Shown here: piece after piece, positions 1 to 10,182 of the stretch
Layout of the letters: each line of letters begins with the position of its first letter
How positions within the stretch are numbered: position 1 is the first letter of the stretch
From: Natronosalvus rutilus
GTDB taxonomy: Archaea > Halobacteriota > Halobacteria > Halobacteriales > Natrialbaceae
Assembly (NCBI RefSeq): GCF_024204665.1
Contig: NZ_CP100356.1
Location: 124,001 to 188,000, forward strand
Direction: 5' to 3'
DNA: 64,000 nt
Made by a program: the position numbers and the translations under genes
The notes under the pieces: model-generated
Databases searched by the model: none
What the model was told of the DNA's origin: nothing
The model's input: only the letters and a program-made list of their open reading frames with translations

Positions 1-292
1 AGATTCGCGGCTGTGTCTGTGTCAATGTAGAATCGTCCATTAACAGCTAGTAGTCCCTCGGGCGCTAAATGGGTTCTGCGCGAGGACCACTTGAACAATT
101 GGATAGGAGGTCCTGTACGGAACCCATTGACATCCTCCCTGATGGCGTTGTGACCGCTATCGTCCCAGCCACCAGATGTCCAATTTCCTCGAACTGCGTG
201 CTACGACGAAGTCGTTTCGGTCGATGCCGACGATTGTGCCGGTGGGTCATTTGTCCAAGTTTCTCGACGATAGAGACCTTGACTCGGTCATC
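1..292. other. Window edge, no gene recognised
   Basis: Both strands were read. Short open frames exist, but none shows a domain or a codon pattern that I can identify. The minus strand continues past the stop of the TrmB remnant without a recognisable gene. Confidence 0.3.
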
Positions 293-1265
293 TCATTCAG
301 CTCTGGAAACCTCGAGAGCGTCTGCGCCAATATCTTCAACGCGCGCCTTCCACCCACCGACTGAGAGCGTCTCCTCACCCGTATCGATTACGAGCGAGGC
401 TTGAACGGGGATTGAGACGGTGTAATCGGCTTGTATCGGGCCTTTTAATTCGTAATCGACCAGCCGACCAGTCCACGCATTGCCGATTCGAGAATCTGTT
501 TCGTGTCCAACGACCCGCACCTCCAGCGGGTGACCATTATCGAACTCCGACTGGAATCAATAATTGCACGCCAGGGGTTGAGGTATCGAGCAGGGAGCGA
601 GATGGCCTCTTGAACGATTCGAGATGACGACCAGATCTGTTCGTAGTAGTGCTGGAACTGGAGCGTGAGACTCTGATTGGCGACGACATGATAGGATCGG
701 CCGCTATTGGTTGGCATACCACCGCTGTAGACGCTATAGGCACGGTCTGCCGCAACAAGAACGCCTGAAATTTGCCTCGTTCGAACGCGGAGTCCATCAG
801 GAAACCCGTTGGTCCCTACGTTTTCCTCACTGTCCGTAGTCGCCACGACAAGGCGAACGGTGACACCTCTATCAAGTGCGTCACGGATTTCGGACTCGAA
901 CAACGCGTAGCGATCAGGAGACAGTGAGAGCCACCACTCTGTCTCTTCGATGGCACGCCGCATGTGGCGATTTGCGGACTTTTCGTGGCTCAGGACCGTC
1001 ACAGACCCCTCCGTAATCCGTTCCTGCTCATGAGTTTTCTCGAGTTCTCGCGAGACTAACTCGACAGTACTCGAAAACTGCCCGACGTGGCGTTCCTTAT
1101 GTATTCGAGTGCAGCCTCCGGAGAGGGGGCAGAAACGGTCTTTCCACCGCTCTGTTCGTGTATCTCCACGAGCCCCATGTCGCTCAGGTAGTCGATGACA
1201 TCGTAGATGCGGGCCTGCGGGACTCCTGATTCCTCTACAATATCCGATGGAGGCATCTGGTGCAC
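293..1265 (-). pseudogene. TrmB-family transcriptional regulator, truncated and frameshifted
   Basis: Three frames together give a TrmB-type regulator. The winged-helix part (SDIVEESGVPQARIYDVIDY, then a wing) lies at about 1089-1265. The central phospholipase-D-like effector domain is in a second frame at about 535-1090. The C-terminal TrmB domain, ending VGGWKARVEDIGADALEV, is in a third frame at 293-525. At least two frameshifts (near 1090-1105 and near 530) are therefore needed. The first helix of the normal N-terminus is missing, because the sequence joins a zinc-ribbon gene near 1264. TrmB proteins are sugar-responsive regulators. This copy is unlikely to give a full-length product unless the frameshifts are sequencing errors. 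Confidence 0.7.
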
Positions 1266-1539
1266 CGAGAATTTTCACTCGCACCGACCCATCGGGGAGA
1301 TCGCGACGCAACTTCTCGTCGATGTGAAGATTCCAGGTCGTATCGGTGTTGAAGCAGGCGATCACTGCCTCCTCGTAGCCACGATCCTCTATCGGTTCCT
1401 GGAATTCGACCCACGTGTTGCAATTCTTGCAGAACACTCCCTCGAAGGGAATGTGGCTGAATACCTCGTGCCCGCAAACCGGACACCAGAGGAACTCGAA
1501 CAGTGCTTCGCTGTGGCGATCGATGACTTCCAGACTCAT
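1264..1539 (-). pseudogene. DUF7567-like zinc-ribbon protein, 3' truncated
   Basis: The product starts MSLEVIDRHSEALFEFLWCP and carries two Cys pairs (CPVC and CKNC), a zinc-ribbon pattern. From memory it resembles the haloarchaeal DUF7567 family, which has a longer acidic C-terminus. Here similarity stops after about 92 residues (VRVKILG), exactly where TrmB helix-turn-helix sequence begins in another frame. The frame runs on out of register for a further 270 codons, giving an artificial 364-residue ORF. Start chosen at the ATG giving the conserved N-terminus. Function of the family is unknown. Confidence 0.6.
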
Positions 1540-1801
1540 CTGTGGATCTGGCTCATATGACTCGGACCGCCCTTCCTGCCCGAGAAAAACACTACCAATA
1601 GACGTTCTGACCCCTCAGTGTTCAGCTCCGTAAACTATGAGAGCGTAAATCACCATCATCTTCGGGGCCGACGGCCAGATACTCCACGGGTAAGGATGCC
1701 TCAGCTTCTCACTCGCGGTCAATCCGGGCTCGTTGTACTTGATACGACGGCCGCTTTCGTGGGGTCGAGGTAAAAATCCTGAAGAGGAGTTTAAGACGCG
1801 G

Positions 1802-4800
1802 CTAGAGATGCCGACGACTATTCACGGTGATAGTGACGGTGTCGGTCGTTTCCGCTCCCGTGTTGTCGGTGGCGGAAAGCGTCACGGTGTACTCGCCGGG
1901 ATCGTCGTAACGGTGGGCGTTCCACCAGCCCTCTGCCGTCGTTCCGTCGCCGAAGGACCACGCCAGGGAGTCGATCCAGCGTTCGTTGCCCGACGTATCC
2001 TCGACCTGGAACGTAACGCGCTCATCGACCGACGCGTCGGTCGTACTCGGGGCGAGACGTGCGACCGGCTCCGTCAGATCCTCAACGGCGATGGTGACAG
2101 TGTCGGTGGTCTCTGTTCCCGTGTTGTCGGTGGCGGTCAGCGTGACGGAGTATCTGCCGGGGTCGTCGTAGCGGTGGTCCGTCCACCATCCCGTCGCGGT
2201 GGTGCCGTCGCCCAGATCCCATTCTAAGGAGTCGATCCACCGTTCGTTGCCCGACGTGTCCTCGACGCCGAAACTGAGCCGTTCGCCAATCGTGACCTCG
2301 GTCGTGTCGGGATTGATACGCGCGATCGGCGGTTGGTCCGGAGGCGCCTCCGTTTCGTTGAGGTTGGTCGTCACCGGAATCGATGGCTCATCATCGAGGT
2401 TAGACTCGGTGTCGGTGACCGACCCTGCCCCGAGCCGCAGATCGGAGTCGATCCCTGCAGCAATGTCGTCGAGGTACCCACGCTGGACGGTGGGAGCGTT
2501 CGCACTCCCCATGAGCACAACCGTGCCGCCTGCCGCCGCGAACGACGCAACTGCGGCGAGTTCGTCCTCGGTGAACGCAGATGCCGGGGTCGTGATGATG
2601 AGTGCACGGGCCGCAGCGAGTCGCTCGCCAGCGGCCGTCGTCGTCACGTCGTTCACCTGCTCGAAGAAGATGTCCTGGCCTTCGAGGTACCGCTGGTAGT
2701 ACGCCGCGTCCTCGTTCGATAGCGAGTAGCCCAGGTTGAACTGGCCGTGACCACCCTCGATCAGAATCGGACCGTCCTCACGGTCGCTCAGATCGGTGAT
2801 GAGCTCGGTCACGAACGCGAAGTTGTCGTATACTGATGTGTCGACCGGATAGCCCTCGGCGGCTTCGTACGTCTCGTCTACGATCGGGGCGCCGAGATAC
2901 GCCAACCGAGCGTCGTTGTCGACGCCGGCCAGGGGAATGTCGCCCTCGTAGGTCGTCTCGACGCCGCTTCGTCCCGCAGTCGGGGCCGCAAACGCCGGGA
3001 CGCGATCCGAAGAAAGGGGACCTGACTCGGTGACGATAGCCGCCGGGTTCGGGAAGAACAGCTCCTCGACGGGTCGGTCCCGAATCGGCGAGGAGCCGAA
3101 AGGATCGCTCTCGGACCAGACCTCGAGGCCAGCGCTGCGAGCTGCGAACTCCGCGGCGAGGAACTCGTCGTGGCGAGCGAACCCGGAGCCGTACACCCGG
3201 GCGTGACCCGCCTCGACGACCCGGCGGTTGTACAGCGTATCGCGACTGCCGTCTCCGGAGGCGTCGTAAGTGAGGTACCCGAGGATGCGTCCGTACTGGT
3301 CGCGGACGGGTTCGGTCGCGTCGAAGGTGAGATCGACTGTGTCGCCCGACGAGAGCTCTCCCTGGGCGAACGCGGTCGCGGCGTCGCCGGCCGCTTCGAG
3401 GTAGCTGTAGGAGTCGATGCCCCTCCCACTCCTCGGCGCGTTCGGTGTTTGTCGCGCTTCCCGTCTCGGGCGTGTCGAAGCCGAGCGTGCGGACGGATCG
3501 CTCCCGGCCGTCCTCGAACGCCACGTCGATAGTGTCGCCATCGGTGACCGAAACGACCTCGACCTGGCAGGTCTCGTCGCGGTCGAGTTCGAGTCCGAGG
3601 CCCTCGCGTTCGTGGAAGTACTCGAAGTCGTCGTTGAAATTCTCGGTCGTCGGAACGAAGTCCGCGTAGGCGTTGTTCTGGTCGTCGTAGACCTGGTCGT
3701 CGTTGAACCGGAACGGCGCGTCGATCGCCGTCGCGATTTCGTTGACGTTCGCCGTCTCGTCGTAGTCGCCGTAGTCCGACTGGTCGAACAGGAAAACCGC
3801 GCTGCCCGAATCGACGAACGAAGAGAGTGCGTCGAGTTCGGCACCCGAAAACGCGGCGGTCGGCGAGGCGACGACGAGGCCGTCGGCATCTGATAGCGCC
3901 GGCGAGCCGAGGCCGTCGAAGACGGAGAAGGCCTCGTTCACGTTCGACGTCGTCGGGACGTACGGGGCGCCGGCGTTGTTCTCTTGGTCCTCGACCTGGT
4001 CCGCGTTGAACCAGAAGGAGAGATCGAGGCTCTCGGCGATTGCGTTCAGGTTCGCGGTCTCCTCGTTCGTGAACTCGGACTCGTCGAACAGGAACACGGT
4101 CCCGCCATCGGCGAGGTGGTCGGCGACGGCCGCGAGTTCGGCGTCCGTGTACGGCTCTGCCGGTGAGGAGATCGCGAGGAGGTCAGCGCCCTCGAGCGGG
4201 GAGGCACCGGCGCCCGGGTCCGACCCGTCGCTCCCGAAGAAGCCGAACGAGCCGTTGAAGTTCGTCGTCCGGAGGACGAAGGGGGCCCAGGTGCTGTGTT
4301 CCTCGTCGACGATCTGGTCCGAGTTGAACCGGAACGCTACGTCGAGCGCGGCCGCAATCTCGTTTAGTTCCGCCGTCGAATGGCCGCCGTAGTCGGCTTC
4401 GTCGTGGACGAAGACGACGACGCCGGAGTCGACGAACTCCGCAAGCGCGTCGAGATCGGCACTCGAAAACGACTCGCCGGGTGTCGTCACCATAGCGAGG
4501 TCGGCTTCCGAGAGGTCGGCTGCGAGGTCGTCACTCGCGGTCACGTCGAACCCGCGGCCCTCTGCATGGGTGACGAGCCCCGAGTAGTCGCCGAGTGCGA
4601 GCGCCTGGCCGTGGCTCTCGTCAAAGACTACCGATCCGCTTCCACCGAGTCGGTCGGTCCACGCGTTGACGAGGAACTCTCGGTTCGCATCGAGGTCACT
4701 GTCGTCGGTCGCTAGGGCGGCGCCGACGCCGACCACGCCGCCGTCTGCGGCAACCAGCGGGATGTCGACGTCCGCGGGGTAGGAGACGAGGCCGTCGCCG

Positions 4801-6317
4801 GCCTCGTCGACGTTCTCGGCGGTCGACTCGGCCCACACCGCGACCAACGAGTCGTCGGTGAGAGGGGTCTCGTCGGCACTGACGAGACTCGCCGTCGAGT
4901 AGAACTCGAGTTCGTCGATCGCGGGGCCGGTCGGAGCGCTACTCTCGTCGCCGACGGCCAGGTCGGCCTCGACCGTGACCGGCTCGGCGTCGCCGGCGAG
5001 GGTGATCGTCGCGGTCTCGCTCGACGCGGGGTTCTCGGCGCCGTCGATCTCGACGACGACGGGACCCGCGACGTCGGTCTGGTAGTGCCCGGAGAGGTCG
5101 AACGTCGCCGACGATCCGCCGTAGCTCCCCTGGTTGACGCTGATCTCGCTTTCGTCCGTGCCGTCCGAAAGGCTCCGGGTCATCCTCACCGTGACGTCGT
5201 CCTGGTTCAGCCCGTCCAGGCTCGCCGACTCGTACGCGACGGTGATCGTATCGACCTCGTCACCGTCGGCGCCCGACTCGCCGAAGGAAACGTCCTCGAG
5301 CGTCCAGGTGTGGACCGAAGGCTCGCCTGGCGTCGCCGGCTCGGCCGTAAGCACGCCCCCGTCGACATCGGGGTTCTCGCCCGATCCCCCGGCGAGCGAC
5401 TCGGTGGTCGCCTCGAACTCGTAACTCGCGCTCTCCACGGTGTCCGCGAACGAGGCGAACCTCGAGGAGTCGTAGTAGGTGTCGTGAGCGTCGTCCCAGA
5501 GGAGCGTCCCGCCGTCGTCGATCATCTCCGCGAGAAGCGAGAGCGCGAATTCTTCGTTGGTGCCATCTAGCTCGCCGTCGGCGATCAGCTCCGGCGTTCC
5601 GAAGCCGACGACGTCGCCGTCGGTTGAGACCAGCGGAATCTCCTCGTCGTCGCCGTAGATGTAGGACGCTGCGTCGCCGGCATTGTCCACGTTCGCCGCC
5701 GTGGGCTCCGCCCGAACCATGACCGTCGAGGGTTCGGTCAACGCTCCGCCATCGGGGGCGACCTGACTCGCCGTCGAGGGAAACGTAAGTGAGGTCCCAC
5801 CGAGGAGGTCAGTCGTCGCCTGGAGATCGTATCCCGCGTTCTCGGCGTACTGCTCGAACGAGCTGTGATTCGAGAGTGTGAGCTCGTGGAACTGGCCGTG
5901 ACCCTCATCCCAGAGGACGGTCCCCTCGCCGTCCAACTTCGCGTCGAAGACGTTGAGGAGGAACTCCTCGTTGCCGGCGTTGAAATCGGCGTCGTTCTGT
6001 GCCATCGGCGCGCCGAACCCAACGAGGGTACCCGAGGTCGCGACGAGCGGAATCGAGGTCTCCTCGGGGTAGGAGACGGCATCGTCGTTTCCGTCCTCGT
6101 CGCCGTTGTAGGCCGTCGACTCGACCCACACCGCGACGAGCGAGGCGTCGGTCAGTGGTTCGCCCTTGGCGTCGAGGATGCTCGCCGTCGAGTCGAACGC
6201 CAGTGGTTGAATCGTCTCTTTGTCATCGGAAGTTTCCGCCGCGGTTATGGCTGTTCCGGAGAGTGCCGCGCCACCCGTAATTCCCAATCTAGTTAGGAAT
6301 GTTCGTCGATGATGCAT
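1802..6317 (-). pseudogene. Exported thermonuclease-like (SNase) giant with DUF4350-like repeats and two PKD domains, one frameshift
   Basis: Two overlapping frames (2778-6317 and 1802-3889) form one gene of 1,504 codons if one base is removed. The +strand run CCCC at 3420-3423 has one base too many; with three C the frames join as EEWEGIDSYS. Layout: Tat signal (HRRTFLTRLG) at 1-30; three related modules near 38-175, 185-310 and 490-600; several DUF4350-like modules (motifs DEGHGQF, DESHGQ) to about 905; a staphylococcal-nuclease domain at about 915-1070 with VTDGDT, VRTLGFDTPE and DQYGRILGYL, which match the SNase metal, Arg35/Glu43 and Arg87 positions; another DUF4350-like module; two PKD domains from about 1330. 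It probably acts outside the cell. Without repair the product ends after the first half of the nuclease domain. Confidence 0.75.
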
Positions 6318-6468
6318 CCCTTACTCTTGAGGTTGGGTACAAAACACTTGTTCCAAGATTCTACTTATGCTAAAATTGATCACTTTTCATTTTCGATAGC
6401 TCGTAAGAGAGTGGACGAATCGCTTTATTAGGTGTGGATCGTCTGGTAGAATGGTTCGGCGGCATCCA

Positions 6469-7467
6469 TCAGCGCTCTTTACTTACTTCGCTATCACTGC
6501 CACGAGCCGTGTGAAGCGACCGAATCCAGCTCGAAACATGGCCGAGCGAGGTCCAGGTGCCGTCGTCACGGATGATCACTCGTCCCTCTGTGGTCCCAGC
6601 GAGTACCCGACCGTTGACTGCTGTCCAGGCGTAAATGAACTCGTCTGGTCCACCGGGGTACGACTTGGTCTCGAGCGTGTCTCCACCGTCCGTGGATTCG
6701 AACAGTGAAGCGTTCACGTCCTGTTTCCGGTACCTGCTTCCTGCTGGCAGGGTTGGCGGGAGCGTCTGAGCAGCAGCGTACAACGTCCCCCGATGGGCAA
6801 ACGCCTCCTGGAAATACGATTGATCCAGTCCGGTGTCCAGCCGCGTCCACGAGTACCCAGTATCGCGGGTTCGATAGAGGCCGCCGCCACACGATACGAC
6901 GTACTCGTCGCTGGATACGACGAGCAGATGGTGGACGTCGTACTGGAGATCGTCTTCTCGCGCGGTTTGGAGATCGTCACGTCGTTCGGTCCACGTCTCA
7001 CCGTTGTCATCGCTGACGTGGATGCCGCCGACTTCAACGCCAGCGACCACGCGATTCGGAGCGCCGGAGGAGACACCGAGGCTTCGGACGTGGGATTCCC
7101 CCCGATGACGAGGCGTGTGCCAGCGATCGCGGGAGGGAAGCGCCTGAAATCCGTCTAGCTCGGTCCACGTGCGCCCTTCATCTGTCGAGACGTAGAGGTG
7201 AGCCGGATGTGTGCCCGCGTACAGCCGGGTGCCGTCGGGGCTGACCGTTACGGCGTACACCTCGGGTCGTGGTACATCCAGCTGGCGCCAGGTACTCCCA
7301 CTATCTGTAGAGTGGTACAGGCCAGTTTTCGATGTAACGAACGTTCCATGATCATCGAACGACTGCACGCCGAGTGTGACCCCTGAATCGAGCACCCGCT
7401 CGACATCGTCGAGATCACCGCGTTGTGAGCGGTAGACGCCGTCCTGTGTGGCGATAAGCAGTGTCAT
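6469..7467 (-). CDS. BNR/WD40/YVTN-type beta-propeller protein
   Basis: 332 residues starting MTLLIATQDGVYRSQRGDLD. The upstream in-frame extension lies inside the flavin reductase gene and is rejected. Sialidase-type Asp-box motifs recur: STDSGSTWRQL, STDEGRTWTEL, SDDNGETWTER, TRDTGYSWTRL and STDGGDT. These predict a beta-propeller of the glycosyl-hydrolase-like/VPS10 type common in haloarchaea. No signal peptide is seen, so it is probably cytoplasmic. It starts 9 bases after the flavin reductase stop and is the last gene of a three-gene operon reading leftwards from 8533. The biochemical role is unknown. Confidence 0.8.
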   Translation of the reverse strand: MTLLIATQDGVYRSQRGDLDDVERVLDSGVTLGVQSFDDHGTFVTSKTGLYHSTDSGSTWRQLDVPRPEVYAVTVSPDGTRLYAGTHPAHLYVSTDEGRTWTELDGFQALPSRDRWHTPRHRGESHVRSLGVSSGAPNRVVAGVEVGGIHVSDDNGETWTERRDDLQTAREDDLQYDVHHLLVVSSDEYVVSCGGGLYRTRDTGYSWTRLDTGLDQSYFQEAFAHRGTLYAAAQTLPPTLPAGSRYRKQDVNASLFESTDGGDTLETKSYPGGPDEFIYAWTAVNGRVLAGTTEGRVIIRDDGTWTSLGHVSSWIRSLHTARGSDSEVSKER

Positions 7468-7475
7468 GATTCGGG

Positions 7476-8078
7476 TCACACCTCCTGACACACAATTGGC
7501 GGGGCCCGTCCCGGTTCGATTGTGGCAAACTCGACGGCACGTGTACCAAGTGTCCGAACACGATCTCGAAGATCGTCGTCGGTGAATCCGCTCTCGTCGA
7601 ACGCGGAGCGTGCCCGCGGGACTGCTGCCTGATGCGGGAGCACCCAGGCGTTCAGCGACCTGCAAACGGCGCGAAGATGATCGAGTGCTGGCGTGGGAAA
7701 TGCCCCACCGGAAACGACGAGCAAGCCGACGGTCGTGTCTTCGAACTCGTCGAACCCGCAGTAGTCGAGGGCGTTCTTCAACACACCCGAGTACGAGCCG
7801 TGATACAGAGGCGTCCCGAGGATGACTGCATCAGCCTCACGGATCGTTCGTCTCACTGTCTCACTGTCTTCCGGTGGATCCGTACTCGGGTCGAGCGGAG
7901 GGAGCTGTAAGTTTGCCAGGTCTAGCAACTCAGCTGTTCCGCCAGCTGCTTCACTTGCATCCAGTGCCTCCTCGAGCGCTCTCCGGGTGTAACTCCCGTC
8001 GCGTCGACTGCCAGGCACGGCAACGACGTGTGGCCGGGTCTTGCCTGCGGACCGGTTGGATAGACCGATCGGCGTCAT
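7476..8078 (-). CDS. NADPH-dependent FMN reductase family protein
   Basis: 200 residues with a flavodoxin-like fold of the NADPH-dependent FMN reductase / chromate-reductase group. The phosphate-binding loop is VAVPGSRRDGSYTRRALEEA near residues 19-38. The flavin-contacting segment GTPLYHGSYSGVLKNALDYC lies near 89-108, followed by a GGAFPTP loop. It should reduce flavins or quinone-like electrophiles with NAD(P)H in the cytosol. Its ATG overlaps the stop of the upstream DUF6069 gene by four bases, which indicates translational coupling. Likely controlled by the divergent HxlR regulator. Confidence 0.88.
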   Translation of the reverse strand: MTPIGLSNRSAGKTRPHVVAVPGSRRDGSYTRRALEEALDASEAAGGTAELLDLANLQLPPLDPSTDPPEDSETVRRTIREADAVILGTPLYHGSYSGVLKNALDYCGFDEFEDTTVGLLVVSGGAFPTPALDHLRAVCRSLNAWVLPHQAAVPRARSAFDESGFTDDDLRDRVRTLGTRAVEFATIEPGRAPPIVCQEV

Positions 8079-8533
8079 CGGGATGCGACCTCCTGGTTCG
8101 TGGTGCGGGTCAGCACGCTGATAATGGTGGCTGCGGCGGCGACGTGCATGACGACGAGCGTGGCAAACACGGTCCAGGGTGCGTCAGTGAGGTCGGGTGG
8201 CGGAGACAGGTATGCGTTCACTGGGCCGGCAAACGAGAGGACAAGCACGATTATCGAGATGATTGTGAAGGTCCGGTTCGGTCGGCTCGAAAGCCGAGTC
8301 AGAACGCCGTACACGAGGGTTGCTCCGATCGCCCCGACTGTCGAGGCGATGAGGACTGGCTCCCACCAGAGCGCGAAGACGTTCGGAACGTCGAACACGA
8401 TGACCGCGAGGACGCGGATGAGCCCGTTGACGAGGCTGGTGAGGATGATCGTCAGTAGTCCGTAGACGGCGATTCGGATCAGACTGATCGACGGTTCGAT
8501 GGCTGGGTTGTCGGTGGCTTCGATTGAGGCCAT
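8075..8533 (-). CDS. DUF6069-like four-helix membrane protein
   Basis: 152 residues with four predicted transmembrane helices (about 18-48, 58-82, 88-112 and 122-145). It resembles the DUF6069 family of small haloarchaeal and actinobacterial membrane proteins; function unknown. It is the first gene of the operon with the flavin reductase and the propeller protein, facing away from the HxlR regulator gene. The shared intergenic region carries a long inverted repeat, so this gene is probably the main regulated target. Confidence 0.7.
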   Translation of the reverse strand: MASIEATDNPAIEPSISLIRIAVYGLLTIILTSLVNGLIRVLAVIVFDVPNVFALWWEPVLIASTVGAIGATLVYGVLTRLSSRPNRTFTIISIIVLVLSFAGPVNAYLSPPPDLTDAPWTVFATLVVMHVAAAATIISVLTRTTNQEVASR

Positions 8534-8540
8534 ACTTGGA

Positions 8541-8655
8541 ACTACACCGGATGAAGTAATATACTATCAAGTTCGAAGTCATGAAGTAGCTCACTCAATG
8601 CTACGTTACTTAGGGACTTCGAAGGAACAAGCTATATGGCTTCATCTGGTATAGT
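8541..8655. promoter_or_regulatory. Divergent promoter region with nested inverted repeats, candidate HxlR operator
   Basis: Outer arms actacaccggatgaag (8541-8556) and cttcatctggtatagt (8640-8655) are complementary at 14 of 16 positions. Inner arms ttcgaagtc (8572-8580) and gacttcgaa (8615-8623) are exact inverted copies. The whole 128-base gap between two divergent genes is thus roughly symmetric about 8598. HxlR-family proteins are dimeric winged helices that often bind palindromes next to their own gene. Confidence 0.55.
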
Positions 8656-8661
8656 CGTGGC

Positions 8662-9081
8662 ATGGTTGAACCACCGAATGCTAAAGAGTTTCTTGAGACG
8701 ATCCTCTCCAACGAGCAGGCACGACCCCCCGGGTCCGAACAGGCAGCGATAGACAATCAGACGATGTCTGCACTCCTGAACCTGTTGGGGAAGAAACACA
8801 CCATCGTGATCCTTCACCAGTTTGCAACCGGGGCAGGGCCACTGCGATTCAGTGAGTTGGAGGAAGTAGTCGATATCGCGCCAAACACCCTCTCGAATCG
8901 GCTCGAGGAACTGACAGAGGTCGGATTACTGACGCGGAAAGCGTACAATGAGATACCTCCCCGCGTCGAATACAATGCCACGGAGAAGGCACAGGATCTC
9001 GCCCCGGTCTTCTGGTATCTCGGTGTGTGGACCGAACGGCACGACCTCGAACCGGTTTCCGCCGCTGACAGGAGGAGGTAA
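8662..9081 (+). CDS. HxlR-family winged-helix transcriptional regulator
   Basis: 139 residues. An N-terminal arm of about 30 residues precedes an HxlR winged helix: LNLLGKKHTIVILHQFATG, then the recognition region LRFSELEEVVDIAPNTLSNR, then the wing LLTRKAYNEIPPRVEYNATE. HxlR regulators often sense electrophiles, aldehydes or redox state, which fits the divergent flavin reductase operon. The gene starts seven bases after the inverted-repeat region ends, so the leader is very short and autoregulation is likely. Confidence 0.85.
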   Translation: MVEPPNAKEFLETILSNEQARPPGSEQAAIDNQTMSALLNLLGKKHTIVILHQFATGAGPLRFSELEEVVDIAPNTLSNRLEELTEVGLLTRKAYNEIPPRVEYNATEKAQDLAPVFWYLGVWTERHDLEPVSAADRRR

Positions 9082-9104
9082 GAAACGACGCGATCCGGAA
9101 CCTA

Positions 9105-9236
9105 TCAACTACTCAGCGTTTCCATATCGTTGATCGTCACGATGCCAGCGTCGAGTAACCGCGTATTCGGTGGTTCGAGACGTTGTTCCGGTGTGAGACC
9201 ACTTGAGTCGGTAGATGAATCTGACGAGTTAGCCAC
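9105..9236 (-). pseudogene. Truncated copy of the small protein gene at 22954-23175
   Basis: A GTG-started 43-codon frame begins VANSSDSSTDSSGLTPEQRL and continues to GIVTINDMETLSS. It is closely similar to the first 44 residues or so of the 73-residue product at 22954-23175. The copy stops where similarity ends. The upstream leader is also shared (ttcgcct..gctctctggaggcg), so a segment containing promoter and gene start was duplicated. Function unknown. Confidence 0.6.
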
Positions 9237-9348
9237 TTGTGTTCGCCTCCGCTCTCTGGAGGCGCCGATAAACAGCGGCCAGGTTACTTCCTGTGCGGTT
9301 TGATTTCAGTGACGGCTACTATAGATAGCGTCGAAGCTTCACCTGTTT

Positions 9349-9597
9349 TCACTCGATTCTAACAACCGGCTCTTCCTCAAACTCTACAATAATCGTGTGA
9401 TCTGCGTATGGGAATTCTACTCGGCCAACTCGGGTAGTCCCACCAACGGTTGTAGAAAAGATCGACTCCAGTGCGTCAGGTTCGACGGCGTCATAGAGTG
9501 GAGGAAGCTCTAACGGGTCCCTATCCTCAAGAGCTGCTACTTCGTCTATGATCTGTTCGTGTATCTCATTGCTCTCGTTCGTAAGAGACTGAGTCAT
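9349..9597 (-). CDS. HalOD1 output-domain protein
   Basis: 82 residues from MTQSLTNESNEIHEQIIDEV. The second half (LPPLYDAVEPDALESIF, GRVEFPYADHTIIVEFEEE) is a stand-alone HalOD1 domain, a haloarchaeal output domain otherwise attached to receiver domains. Stand-alone copies are common and of unknown biochemical function. An ATG six codons further upstream is possible. No operon partner is evident. Confidence 0.75.
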   Translation of the reverse strand: MTQSLTNESNEIHEQIIDEVAALEDRDPLELPPLYDAVEPDALESIFSTTVGGTTRVGRVEFPYADHTIIVEFEEEPVVRIE

Positions 9598-9615
9598 TGA
9601 TATTCTATGACACAC

Positions 9616-9864
9616 ACTCTTGGTAATACTTTTCGATCATATTGTTACCAGTGGTAATTGGCCTTGGAGTAAATCCACTTTGGGTGGTATTGGAACGTGA
9701 TCTGTTGGAAGTGATGCGCTATCTCGATTTGTTCAGTTGTTGCTATTTCCCCGATGGACGATAGTCTCATAATCTGCTGACGGTTCTATCGATCGTTCAG
9801 TCACAGATGGACTTCAGGGATGTGACCTCGTGAAGTACACGAACTACTACGAGGTCTCCGTCAG
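9616..9864. other. Intergenic stretch
   Basis: Between the HalOD1 gene start and the PadR gene stop. I see no coding signal. A short inverted motif (acctcgtgaag..ctacgaggt, around 9825-9862) lies just beyond the PadR stop and might form a weak hairpin. Confidence 0.25.
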
Positions 9865-10137
9865 CTAATCGACGTACTGCGATTCCCACGCTCGTCTCTC
9901 CTCAATTGCTTGCTCTCCGGATTCCGTGATTGCGTAGTAATTCGTCCTTCGGTCTAGCTGCCCCTTTTCGACTAACTCTTTGTTGACTATCGTATCGAGG
10001 TTGGGATACAGCCGTCCATGGTTGATGTCGGCGCTGTAGTACTGCTCCACCTCTTCTTTGACATCTTGGCCGGACGGTTGATCGGCACCGGCAATGACGT
10101 ATAGGAGGTCTCGTTGGAACCCTGTGAGGTCGTCCAT
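9865..10137 (-). CDS. PadR-family transcriptional regulator
   Basis: 90 residues from MDDLTGFQRDLLYVIAGADQ, a haloarchaeal PadR winged helix. The segment NHGRLYPNLDTIVNKELVEK is the recognition helix and wing entry, and RRTNYYAITESG is the beta-wing. It lacks the long C-terminal dimerisation helices of large PadR proteins. A start 15 codons upstream is open but gives a non-homologous extension. Paralogue of the gene at 40550-40831. No adjacent target gene is obvious. Confidence 0.85.
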   Translation of the reverse strand: MDDLTGFQRDLLYVIAGADQPSGQDVKEEVEQYYSADINHGRLYPNLDTIVNKELVEKGQLDRRTNYYAITESGEQAIEERRAWESQYVD

Positions 10138-10182
10138 CTCAAGGGACAGTCCAACAGATGATATGATTGTTATATCCGGCAT

